Source of the DNA: Candidatus Njordarchaeota archaeon
Lineage (GTDB): Archaea > Asgardarchaeota > Njordarchaeia > Njordarchaeales > Njordarchaeaceae
Length of the DNA: 27,381 bases
Assembly: GCA_029856055.1 (NCBI GenBank)
Contig: JAHQWF010000041.1
Coordinates: forward strand, 1 to 27,381
Reading direction: 5' to 3'
A program made the translations under genes and the position numbers. How positions within the stretch are numbered: position 1 is the first letter of the stretch; each line of letters begins with the position of its first letter. Under the pieces are notes generated by a model. It had not been told where the DNA came from and did not search any database. It worked only from the letters and a program-made list of their open reading frames with translations. Below are positions 1-6,398 of the stretch, piece after piece.

Positions 1-141
1 ACCTAATGCTCTTTGAATAGTTTCATTTGTCCCTGTGAATGGTAATGTTTCAATAACACCAAAGATTATTGCTAATATTGCGGTCGGTAATAAGGAAACG
101 ACTTTTGGATATGATCTTATAATGATTTTTTCATCTTCCAT
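1..141 (-). CDS. N-terminal part of a membrane protein, cut by the window edge
   Basis: On the minus strand an open frame runs off the left edge. From the ATG at 141 it begins MEDEKIIIRSYPKVVSLL and continues into a hydrophobic stretch (about residues 13-30, with LLPTAILAIIFGVIETL) that looks like a first transmembrane helix, followed by a polar loop. The frame stays open upstream to another ATG at 210, but a GGAG lies about 11 bases before the 141 start and the charged N-terminus there is typical, so I prefer 141. It is transcribed divergently from the gene at 280. I do not recognise the family; only 47 codons are visible. Confidence 0.55.
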   Translation of the reverse strand, partial: MEDEKIIIRSYPKVVSLLPTAILAIIFGVIETLPFTGTNETIQRALG

Positions 142-279
142 TTTATTCACGACTCCAGGAAAAGCTTTAAAGAAAAAACATATTTTGCTTTTAATAAATT
201 TACTGGTCATGAGTAACAATAACAGTAATAAAGATAGTAGTGTATTAAAAAGAGTCATCAAGAATGACGTTGAGATATA

Positions 280-852
280 ATGGCAGTGGTGACTAAAGAG
301 ATGGGGTCAGGAAGGATAGCAGTTTTGTTTGGTCTTTTGGTGATAGCACTAGTTTTATCTCCATTACCATTACATGCCACAGACATAATTACTGAATCGA
401 ATAGTATCAGTGATAAATACAGACAGAATGAGCAAATTGAGATCTATGCAACTATTATAAACAATAGAACTGATACGCTTACTGTCAAGCATTTCAATGT
501 AACAATTATTTACGCTAAAGCTGTAGCTAGACAAGTAAGGGTCGCTAAAAGCATTATCAAAGATTTAGGAAATGTAAAGCTGAATTACCATGAAGCATTA
601 TCAGTGCATGTTGTGATTCCATTAAAAACACTTCCACCCGATACATATAACCTTACAGCTTCGTTTCTGTACTACTATGATGTAGGAGACGAGAAGAGAG
701 CATTTGTTATAGTCAACGCAAAGTTCCAACTACTACCATTTATCGAGATTCCTCCAGCCGTAATATTCGTGGGAATCATTATGTCAGCGATTATTATAGT
801 TTACGTAGGGTATGGTCTAGCAGGTAGAATTAGTAGATTTAGTCGGAAGTAA
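280..852 (+). CDS. secreted or membrane-anchored protein with Ig-like ectodomain
   Basis: This 190-residue protein has an N-terminal signal/anchor helix (about residues 13-33, IAVLFGLLVIALVLSPLPL), an ectodomain of about 120 residues rich in alternating beta-strand patterns, and a C-terminal transmembrane helix (about 158-182) followed by a short basic tail ending SRFSRK. That topology places the middle outside the cell with both ends anchored. The ectodomain phrasing (an extended 'agent needs no constraint' type beta sandwich with YNLTASFLYYYD near its end) resembles Ig-like or CARDB-type folds, which is inference. Its 3' end overlaps the convergent pyrophosphatase gene by 36 bases. Function unknown; a second in-frame ATG lies at residue 8. 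Confidence 0.7.
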   Translation: MAVVTKEMGSGRIAVLFGLLVIALVLSPLPLHATDIITESNSISDKYRQNEQIEIYATIINNRTDTLTVKHFNVTIIYAKAVARQVRVAKSIIKDLGNVKLNYHEALSVHVVIPLKTLPPDTYNLTASFLYYYDVGDEKRAFVIVNAKFQLLPFIEIPPAVIFVGIIMSAIIIVYVGYGLAGRISRFSRK

Positions 853-1416
853 GATTTTTGATATATAATCAATCATCTTTTTTGCGGCTTTACTTCTATG
901 TGAATATAAATTCTTCTCATTTAGATCCATCTCAGCGAAAGTCTTATCACTCTCATTAGGAATAAAGATAGGATCGAACCCAAATCCATGGGAGCCTCTA
1001 GGACATCTAGCTATCTTACCAGTTACTTCACCAATAAATGTAACCACTTTATGGCCATCCCAAAAAGCTATTACAGACAAAAATTTCGCGTCTCTTTTCT
1101 CTATGTCTCCCAGTAGTCTTAGAACGCCATCTATTCCGATTGTTTCGTAAACATAATGGGAATAAGGACCTGGAAATCCGTTTAATATATCTATAAATAA
1201 CCCTGCATCTTCTATGAAGAATGGTTTTCTAAAATCTGTATTTTCTAGGATCCATTCAGCAGCGTATCTCACTATTTCTTCTAAATTCTTAGATTGGATC
1301 TCGATTTTCTTGATGTCAGCACGCTTGAGCTTGACGTGCTTTAGACTAGTTCTAAACATATTATTTATTTCTAAAAATTTGTTTCGATTACTTGTTATAA
1401 AAAATAGTTCATCCAT
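817..1416 (-). CDS. rdgB: XTP/dITP pyrophosphatase (Ham1/RdgB family)
   Basis: This 199-residue protein hydrolyses non-canonical purine nucleotides (ITP, dITP, XTP) to monophosphates, cleaning the nucleotide pool in the cytoplasm. Family signatures are all present in order: the N-terminal nucleotide-binding strand ITSNRNKFLEI (residues 7-17), EDAGLFIDILNGFPGPYS (about 69-86) with the metal-binding acidic residues, GFGFDPIFIP (about 144-153) and SHRSKA near the C-terminus. Length matches the family (about 185-200). The last residues (LPTKSTNSTC) extend into the end of the convergent membrane-protein gene. Upstream on the same strand no partner gene is present, so it is probably transcribed alone. 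Confidence 0.93.
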   Translation of the reverse strand: MDELFFITSNRNKFLEINNMFRTSLKHVKLKRADIKKIEIQSKNLEEIVRYAAEWILENTDFRKPFFIEDAGLFIDILNGFPGPYSHYVYETIGIDGVLRLLGDIEKRDAKFLSVIAFWDGHKVVTFIGEVTGKIARCPRGSHGFGFDPIFIPNESDKTFAEMDLNEKNLYSHRSKAAKKMIDYISKILLPTKSTNSTC

Positions 1417-1572
1417 TTTTATTCACCATAGTGCGCATTGACTATATTTGCATATTCAAAAACCATATTAGGATACTAGTTGCCTTAGTAATTAATTAGA
1501 TAAAAAATACCATATATCAAAGCTGTAATCGAGTTCGAATATCAAATTGAAAGTTTGATCGAGGTAAATCAT

Positions 1573-1851
1573 ATGGGAAAAATCATCTTGTATGGGGAAT
1601 TAGCTAGGAGAGCGGGCGTAAAAGAGATTGGGGTTGAAACTTCAGGTAAAACATTATTAGAATTACTACGTTACATATCTAAGAAGTATGGTATTGAGAA
1701 TTTAATATTCAGTAGTAAGAATAAAGTTAGACCGATTTATTTAGTGATTGTAGATAATAAAGATTACTTAACTTTAGGTTTCCTCAATAAGAGACTGGAG
1801 GGAGAAAAGATCATAAAGATTATACCAACAGTCCATGGAGGTTCATGTTAG
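1573..1851 (+). CDS. ubiquitin-like / MoaD-ThiS family protein with GG-Ser-Cys tail
   Basis: This 92-residue beta-grasp protein opens MGKIILYGELARRAG and ends HGGSC. In MoaD, ThiS, Urm1 and archaeal SAMP proteins the C-terminal Gly-Gly is adenylated by an E1-like enzyme for sulfur transfer or protein conjugation; the fold, the size and the conserved GG support that family. I chose ATG 1573 because GAGGT lies 7 bases upstream; an in-frame TTG at 1555 is a weaker option. The GG is followed by Ser-Cys, so the mature diglycine would not be exposed without trimming. The gene converges on uS10 with only 4 bases between stops. No E1, MoaE or thiamine gene is in the window, so sulfur carrier versus modifier cannot be decided. 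Confidence 0.8.
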   Translation: MGKIILYGELARRAGVKEIGVETSGKTLLELLRYISKKYGIENLIFSSKNKVRPIYLVIVDNKDYLTLGFLNKRLEGEKIIKIIPTVHGGSC

Positions 1852-1855
1852 ATTC

Positions 1856-2236
1856 TTATTTGTGTTTTAATCTTATCTCGGTCCAGATATCTCTTGGGAC
1901 CGAAACGCCAACTAGATATACTAAGTCTCTTGAAGTTAGTTCTGCGACTATCAATCTTTTATGTATCTTTAGTTGGAAGAAGTCATAAGTCGGGGTACCT
2001 TCTCCGCAAGGAGATTTCCTGACAGAGAGATATAAAGATTTCGTGGGTAATCTAATGGGCCCAGAGATCTTCGCCCCTCGTGTTCTTAGGATCGCTGCGA
2101 GACTATTGGTAAAATTCTCTATCTCACTCGGTCGTGTGCCAGCTATCTTAAGTAAAACCTTCATTCTCTTGACGCGGGGCATGCGGCGCCTTCTTCCACG
2201 AACCATTTTTCTGGTTTGTGTCCGTTCTGAGGACAT
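1856..2236 (-). CDS. rpsJ: 30S ribosomal protein uS10
   Basis: uS10 binds the head of the small ribosomal subunit. The core from about residue 25 matches the archaeal family: KIAGTRPSEIENF, GAKISGPIRLPTKSLYLSV, RKSPCGEGTPTYDFFQLKIHKRL and a C-terminal strand ending TEIRLKHK. The 126-residue length exceeds the usual ~102 because of a basic N-terminal extension (RKMVRGRRRRMPRVKRM). The start is uncertain: ATG 2236 gives the full extension, while in-frame ATGs at 2206, 2182 and 2164 would shorten it, the last giving a canonical start. A TATA-like ATAAATA lies about 15 bases before 2236, which would favour an internal start if transcripts are leaderless. In many archaea rpsJ follows the EF-1alpha gene; here it does not. 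Confidence 0.92.
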   Translation of the reverse strand: MSSERTQTRKMVRGRRRRMPRVKRMKVLLKIAGTRPSEIENFTNSLAAILRTRGAKISGPIRLPTKSLYLSVRKSPCGEGTPTYDFFQLKIHKRLIVAELTSRDLVYLVGVSVPRDIWTEIRLKHK

Positions 2237-2354
2237 ACTAAAGCACCATTATTTATGTTTATGGACATGTGTTTAGTTATTTTTCTGAATATTTATATCG
2301 TCATAAATTACAGAGCTTTTATACAAATCTAAAGGCTTTCTTTCTATATGGTTT

Positions 2355-3176
2355 CTAAACGTATTTTAATTTAACTGTATCTATATAGTAACCTATTATT
2401 CCTCCTATTAACGCAGATAAGAGTCCGAATGAGAAAAACAACGCTATGATGTTGATTATGTTACTTACTCCGCTCACAACGATGTATGACATTATATTAG
2501 CGAAATATCCAGCTATGAAACCGCTTAATAAATCTGATGCAATTAGACCTCCAAGTGCGCCGATTAGCACAGTTGCTGATATAACTATGAATGCACCGAA
2601 TATGTATGAATTTATGCCTAGTAGCGTTGTTAAATAGTAAGCGGATATGGGGTTCTCTAGGATCAAGTAATACATAATGCCAAACGGTATAGATACTATA
2701 AGTGACAGTAAGAGGGACCGAAGAGGGGTGGATCTCCATTTTGGGAGAAAGCGAAGGTGCTTTTGAACAGTCCGCCTTATTATTGAATTCATTTCACCGC
2801 TACTACTTTCCGTCTCAATTACTATACCTTCTTCCAAAGAAACTTTCTCGAGAACATTACTAAGGGACTCGACTAAATCTCTCAACATTCTTGTAGTTGC
2901 TCTTCTGTGATCTAAACTGTCAGATACAGCTACAGTCCAAAATACGCTATCTCTATATCTTCCTGAAAAAAAAGTTAGGGCGAAACCGTTGAAATCTATT
3001 CTCTGCGGAGCTGCAAAAGTTTCTTGACCAAAATTGAGGAGAGCGGATATTAAACTCCCAACAAGTATCTCGTCTTTTCCCCTGAATAATGTCTCTGGGG
3101 CTTGAGAGTGTTTCCAAACATATATTGGGGTCCCACTTGAATCGAGAATAAATATTGCATGGATCAAGAAACTCAC
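2355..3176 (-). CDS. longin/roadblock-like N-terminal domain fused to multi-pass membrane domain
   Basis: The 273-residue product begins (GTG 3176) with IHAIFILDSSGTPIYVWKH, the beta-hairpin opening typical of longin/roadblock-type domains, and this soluble part runs to about residue 145. It is followed by at least four hydrophobic helices (about 152-175, 180-205, 205-235 and 238-268). The fold assignment of the first domain is inference from its opening pattern and size. Such domains in eukaryotes and archaea bind small GTPases or vesicle factors, but no GTPase gene is present here. A TTG at 3167 is an alternative start. The leader contains a box C/D guide RNA (3180-3240) ending a few bases upstream. 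Function not known. Confidence 0.75.
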   Translation of the reverse strand: MSFLIHAIFILDSSGTPIYVWKHSQAPETLFRGKDEILVGSLISALLNFGQETFAAPQRIDFNGFALTFFSGRYRDSVFWTVAVSDSLDHRRATTRMLRDLVESLSNVLEKVSLEEGIVIETESSSGEMNSIIRRTVQKHLRFLPKWRSTPLRSLLLSLIVSIPFGIMYYLILENPISAYYLTTLLGINSYIFGAFIVISATVLIGALGGLIASDLLSGFIAGYFANIMSYIVVSGVSNIINIIALFFSFGLLSALIGGIIGYYIDTVKLKYV

Positions 3177-3179
3177 CAG

Positions 3180-3240
3180 TATAGTCAGTACTTAAAGGAT
3201 ACATCATCAGACTCAGAGATCACCTCCCTCATCATAGAAG
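3180..3240 (-). ncRNA. box C/D guide RNA; both guides match 16S rRNA
   Basis: Read on the minus strand: C box ATGATGA (3235-3229), guide GGGAGGTGATCT, D' box CTGA (3216-3213), C' box CTGATGA (3210-3204), guide TGTATCCTTTAAGTA, D box CTGA (3188-3185). Spacing is right for an archaeal C/D sRNA. The D' guide pairs over all 12 positions (two G-U pairs) with GGAUCACCUCCU, the 3' end of 16S rRNA; the fifth nucleotide rule predicts a methyl on the C of GGAUC (E. coli 1533). The D guide pairs over 10 bases with ACUUAAAGGA of archaeal 16S, predicting U at E. coli 912. rRNA sequences are from memory. It lies 34 bases downstream of tRNA-Asn on the same strand. Confidence 0.85.
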
Positions 3241-3273
3241 GTGAGGGTTTTATGAAGACATGCCACATAGTTG

Positions 3274-3349
3274 TGGCGCCGGGGGGCGGACTCGAACCGC
3301 CGACCGCCCGGTTAACAGCCGGACGCTCTACCAACTGAGCTACCCCGGC
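3274..3349 (-). tRNA. tRNA-Asn (GTT), CCA encoded
   Basis: The minus strand folds as a full cloverleaf: acceptor GCCGGGG/CCCCGGC, D-arm GCTC...GAGC, anticodon stem CCGGC with loop TGTTAAC giving anticodon GTT, T-arm GGCGG TTCGAGT CCGCC, discriminator G and encoded CCA (3274-3276). There is no intron. The mature body is 3277-3349. A TATA-like element lies about 38 bases upstream. A C/D guide RNA follows on the same strand, so the two may be released from one transcript. Confidence 0.97.
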
Positions 3350-3382
3350 TCTATATTTAGTTAATTATGAGTAAAGTCAGTT

Positions 3383-3397
3383 CTTTTTAAAATATTT
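3383..3397 (-). promoter_or_regulatory. TATA-box region of tRNA-Asn
   Basis: On the minus strand an AAATATTTTAAAAAG tract is centred about 39 bases before the first base of tRNA-Asn, a plausible distance for a short 5' leader in archaea. Assignment rests on composition and position only. Confidence 0.4.
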
Positions 3398-3455
3398 TTC
3401 TTTTTAATGAACAAATATATCTACATGAAATAACATGTATGCCTTTGTAGCCCAC

Positions 3456-3791
3456 CTATATAAAAAGGATAATTGATTGATTTATTATAGTTGTCAAGTG
3501 AATTATTAGTAAGTATGAAATAATTAGAGATAACATAGCGTTTGAAGAAATTGTTTGAATGCTTATTGTAAGGGAAATAATTGGGCTTTCTAAAATTAGT
3601 GTGAAGAACAAGCTTGTAGGTGTTACAGATAAGGACACAAAAATGTTCAATAGAAAAATAGTTGATAGGGTAATTGTGATAAATTGGTCATTAATTGTTT
3701 CTAGAATAGTTGAAAGGGTCTCAAATATCACCACTTGTGAAGAAATTTGAGATGCGATGGCTAGAGACTTGATTAGTATTCTCGAGGCCAT
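3456..3791 (-). CDS. doubtful hydrophobic ORF in an otherwise gene-free stretch (3350-3813)
   Basis: This 111-codon frame on the minus strand starts MASRILIKSLAIASQ and is dominated by Ile, Ser, Thr and Leu with almost no charged residues after residue 35. Two hydrophobic segments (about 42-68 and 84-111) could be membrane helices. I recognise no family. The composition resembles an antisense shadow: on the plus strand the same stretch, read in the phase of ATG 3559, gives protein-like text (for example EIIRDNIAFEEIV and DAMARDLISILEAIC) interrupted only by TGA codons at about 3479, 3500, 3556 and 3748. It may be a real small membrane protein, a decayed gene on the other strand, or nothing. 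Apart from this the interval holds only the tRNA promoter. Confidence 0.25.
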   Translation of the reverse strand: MASRILIKSLAIASQISSQVVIFETLSTILETINDQFITITLSTIFLLNIFVSLSVTPTSLFFTLILESPIISLTISIQTISSNAMLSLIISYLLIIHLTTIINQSIILFI

Positions 3792-3813
3792 ATGCTAGAC
3801 CCTATATCAATAA

Positions 3814-4560
3814 TCACATAAATAATTCATTCCGAAATTTAAGTAATCCAAATGTTTCAGGATAACTACTTGAAAAATGAACTATAAGTAGCCTTAAGGA
3901 GCGCTTTATTTTTTTGATGAAAAATCTATTATCAACGAACTCTTCCCACACGGATCCTAGCGCCGGAATCAGGCTATCTCTTTGTTCATTATCAATTGAT
4001 GATATATCTGGTCTTAAATCATGGGGGATCTCGGATCTAACATGATTTGAAACAATTATAGTAAAATTCTTTGTCATTTTAACTAATATTTCTCCGAGTA
4101 AAACAATCAATTTCAATTGTTCTAAAGGCCAGTCATCTTCGTTCTCAAATAATAGTTCTTTCACAAATAAGTTAGGTATAGAATCTATTAAAATAAGACC
4201 GTTTGACCTATAAGACTCCCTAGCAAGATCTCTTAGTGATCTATTTAAACCACTAATGTCGATATATTTTTGGACAAATACTCTATCCAATACATCATTC
4301 GGGTTGCACCCCAACCATCTACAAACCCTTAGTAGATAATCAGAATCAAAAGTATTATCTATATCGTAGTAATAAGCGACTCTGTCCTTATTAGAGCATA
4401 AGAAACTCACAGTTAAATGATGTAGCAATTTTGTTTTTCCCGAACCAGCAGGACCACATATCTCTGTTATTTCTCTAAGAGGTATGCCTCCTAAACGGTC
4501 AATAAAATTAATGTATGATGGAAAGAACTGCACGAGATTCATGTCTTCTTCGGTAGACAA
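3814..4560 (-). CDS. RecA-superfamily ATPase, RadA paralogue-like (RadB/RadC type)
   Basis: A 248-residue single-domain RecA-fold ATPase. Walker A is GPAGSGKT (residues 36-43), preceded by FIDRLGGIPLREITEICG, the usual lead-in of RadA/Rad51 relatives; Walker B is GLILIDS (121-127); and IIVSNHVRSE (about 168) fits the L2-proximal strand that in RadA reads as a 'TNQV' motif. It lacks the N-terminal helix-hairpin-helix domain of RadA (about 60 residues), so it is a recombination paralogue rather than the main recombinase. Such paralogues modulate RadA filaments or bind single-stranded DNA in archaeal homologous recombination. Which paralogue group it belongs to needs a tree. It is the last gene of a minus-strand set with the zinc-ribbon gene 198 bases upstream. 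Confidence 0.85.
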   Translation of the reverse strand: MSTEEDMNLVQFFPSYINFIDRLGGIPLREITEICGPAGSGKTKLLHHLTVSFLCSNKDRVAYYYDIDNTFDSDYLLRVCRWLGCNPNDVLDRVFVQKYIDISGLNRSLRDLARESYRSNGLILIDSIPNLFVKELLFENEDDWPLEQLKLIVLLGEILVKMTKNFTIIVSNHVRSEIPHDLRPDISSIDNEQRDSLIPALGSVWEEFVDNRFFIKKIKRSLRLLIVHFSSSYPETFGLLKFRNELFM

Positions 4561-4702
4561 TCTACATCCTCTTCTAATATATGTTAAAACTATCCAATTA
4601 ATAGAATTTATTTACGTTCTACTTCGATTAATAAAGTATTACTATTTTCTTTTCTTTAGAGAATTAAAAGAATTAATTGATGAATAACGATCTTCAATCT
4701 TA

Positions 4703-4762
4703 ATGGAGGGGCTTGATTATATCGAGAGGCGGATCAAGTACCTTGAACTCGTGGCATATTAA
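4703..4762 (+). CDS. possible 19-codon ORF between two minus-strand genes
   Basis: ATG 4703 to TAA 4762 encodes MEGLDYIERRIKYLELVAY, an amphipathic, charged peptide that looks more protein-like than the AT-rich DNA around it. The DNA here is locally GC-richer and also contains the inverted repeat CTTGAT/ATCAAG, so it could instead be an RNA element. No clear ribosome-binding site precedes it. It overlaps the end of the convergent zinc-ribbon gene by 4 bases. Very tentative. Confidence 0.15.
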   Translation: MEGLDYIERRIKYLELVAY

Positions 4763-5025
4763 TCTTCGAATGAGCCCTCTAATCTATCTAACGCGTCTTT
4801 AACCGTATCTTCATCAATTACTATTCTTTTAGCTTCTTTATCTTTAACAACACCGCGTTTGACTGAAGTCTCTTCATCAACTTCTACAGGTTTTAGACTA
4901 ACTGGACGGGACTTCTTATTTACTACTTCTTTATATCCGCAAACTGGGCAAATAGCTATAATTTTCCCTTTTTCTTCCCTCAACCTCATAACAGACCCGC
5001 ATTTTGGGCAAAAATGAGGAGGCAT
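4759..5025 (-). CDS. RpoM/TFS N-terminal-type zinc-ribbon protein
   Basis: This 88-residue protein begins MPPHFCPKCGSVMRLREEK and continues to ICPVCGYKEV, giving a C4 zinc ribbon (two CPxCG knuckles, residues 6-9 and 25-28) of the kind at the N-terminus of archaeal TFS/RpoM and eukaryotic Rpa12/Rpb9. The usual C-terminal TFIIS ribbon that carries the catalytic acidic pair is absent: instead there is a charged linker and an acidic tail ending LEGSFED. Full TFS is about 105-110 residues. It could be a transcription-associated protein that binds RNA polymerase without cleavage activity, but it could equally be an unrelated protein with a generic ribbon. Confidence 0.7.
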   Translation of the reverse strand: MPPHFCPKCGSVMRLREEKGKIIAICPVCGYKEVVNKKSRPVSLKPVEVDEETSVKRGVVKDKEAKRIVIDEDTVKDALDRLEGSFED

Positions 5026-5181
5026 ACGAACACCAATTATTGGAAAATCTCTATAGCAAAAGTTATGTTAGTTAGGAGCTAGACGGTATATAAATTTAAT
5101 TGGAAAAAATTACCTAAAAAACTAAAATTCCAAAAAAATCAGTAAGAAATATATTAGAGAATTTATACAAGAACGAAAGTT

Positions 5182-5240
5182 AAGGATGAAGAAACTAACC
5201 TGCACTGATCAGATGATGAACGTGCACCACGCGGATGTAA
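5182..5240 (+). ncRNA. possible box C/D guide RNA with non-canonical C and D boxes
   Basis: Elements in order: C-like ATGAAGA (5186-5192), guide AACTAACCTGCA, D' CTGA (5205-5208), C' ATGATGA (5213-5219), guide ACGTGCACCACG, D-like CGGA (5232-5235). Two boxes are perfect and two deviate by one base each; the same ATGAAGA C box occurs in the RNA at 21093. The second guide can form about 10 base pairs with GUGGUGCAUG of 16S rRNA (archaeal sequence from memory) and would point to G at about E. coli 1051. It shares the 9-base core GTGCACCAC with the guide RNA at 22869-22934. A TATA-like TTTATA precedes it at about 5161-5167. Confidence 0.5.
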
Positions 5241-5262
5241 TCAATGTAAATCTTAGTTGCCT

Positions 5263-5610
5263 CTAAGTTTTTAATTTCCTTAACCAAAAAATAACTGATG
5301 GCCCCAATTTTTTATTTTGATATAACTTACTTACTTCTGCTACAGCTTCCTCATACGTTTTAGCTCTTAACCCGAGTTTTCTCCATCTACCATTTGCCAA
5401 AGCTCTTCGAATGCTCGGATAGATCTCTACGCGATATATTTCACGAACTATGACTTTATCTCTCCATTTAAATATAGCCAATGGCTTAATAGATTTGCTT
5501 TGAATTTTCTCTGCTATTTTAACCCAATTATCACCAACACGTATCTCAGCCGTTTTTTCTCCGCGCTTTAATGCGTCCAAGAATTCTTTTTTTATATAAA
5601 ATATTGGCAT
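5263..5610 (-). CDS. ASCH-domain protein
   Basis: A 115-residue protein matching the ASCH fold (PUA-like beta barrel): N-terminal YIKKEFLDALKRGEKTAEIRVGDNW (residues 5-29) carries the conserved Gly-Glu-Lys-Thr-x-Glu-x-Arg segment, and the middle IFKWRDKVIVREIYRVEIYP is the barrel strand region. ASCH proteins are thought to bind RNA or nucleotides, and some are RNases or amidohydrolases; nothing here decides which. It is read on the minus strand just after a possible guide RNA locus on the plus strand. Length is standard for the family. Confidence 0.75.
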   Translation of the reverse strand: MPIFYIKKEFLDALKRGEKTAEIRVGDNWVKIAEKIQSKSIKPLAIFKWRDKVIVREIYRVEIYPSIRRALANGRWRKLGLRAKTYEEAVAEVSKLYQNKKLGPSVIFWLRKLKT

Positions 5611-5701
5611 TGTTAAAGCCCGTGAAACTACTGCTATAAAAGATGTAATTTTGTTAAGAAAGATTTAGGACACGGCATTATAAATCTCACGAATAATTGT
5701 C

Positions 5702-6196
5702 TTAGCTATTGGCTAGGTGAATCTTTATTCTAGATGTGACAGAAGTAATTAAGTCATCAATCATTTCCTCTTCGTCACTAAGCAACTTCATATTTCTGTT
5801 TCCATCGTGTCTAGACAGATAAACAGCTATTTTGGAAATCGTATAATTACTAAATCTAGAAATTTCGTTAACCAACCGCCACACATAGATATTCTCTCTA
5901 GCGCTAATTGAATCACTTAATATATAGTTAAGACTCTCTTTCATCAAAATATTTCCTTCGGAATCCTCCATTATTAAGCCATGGTTCTTTAAGACATTAA
6001 TCAATATATGTAAGTCTTGTACATTTATGAGGCAGTTTTCATCTTCTATCCTTATAAAATTATTATTTTTTTTGAGTAGTTTGCAAACTATGTAAACAAG
6101 CTGGGATAAGAGTTTTTTAGATAAAATTTTGTTAGCGGATAGTGCTGCATGGATTATAATTAGTATAAGTGAGAAAGCGTTTGTTTCTCGTATCAT
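5702..6196 (-). CDS. hypothetical protein
   Basis: A 164-residue, Ile/Leu/Ser/Asn-rich protein that I do not recognise. It opens MIRETNAFSLILIIIHAALSA, whose hydrophobic run (7-20) could be a buried helix or weak membrane helix. The middle (about 60-95, with VQDLHILINVLKNHGLIMED then GNILMKESL) has the helix-turn-helix-wing rhythm of a small winged-helix domain, and the C-terminal part has an acidic helix (LSDEEEMIDDLI). The gene is divergent from the wHTH regulator at 6399, with 202 bases of AT-rich DNA between them that holds TATA-like tracts for both. Confidence 0.6.
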   Translation of the reverse strand: MIRETNAFSLILIIIHAALSANKILSKKLLSQLVYIVCKLLKKNNNFIRIEDENCLINVQDLHILINVLKNHGLIMEDSEGNILMKESLNYILSDSISARENIYVWRLVNEISRFSNYTISKIAVYLSRHDGNRNMKLLSDEEEMIDDLITSVTSRIKIHLANS

Positions 6197-6398
6197 TTTT
6201 CAGCCCGAAATTAATTCTTCTCAAAAGTTATTGCGAAAAGTTATTTAAATATGAAGATATATCTTAATATCATCTAAAGATTGCATCGAGTTGATATAGT
6301 GGTAACGTATATTTTATATTTTGTTAAATCGGAATTGAATTAAGTACTTCTAAATTACACCAGTAACATTCACTAGTTCATAAATCGGAGGTCTATTT

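Noticed and set aside
35..280. Plus-strand 81-codon frame
   Set aside because: It is antisense to the better-looking minus-strand membrane protein start (ATG 141) and has no family-like features.
2953..3207. 84-codon minus frame with a perfect SD-like sequence upstream
   Set aside because: The SD-like bases form a C/D guide with all four boxes in place, and the frame overlaps the better longin-like protein out of phase.
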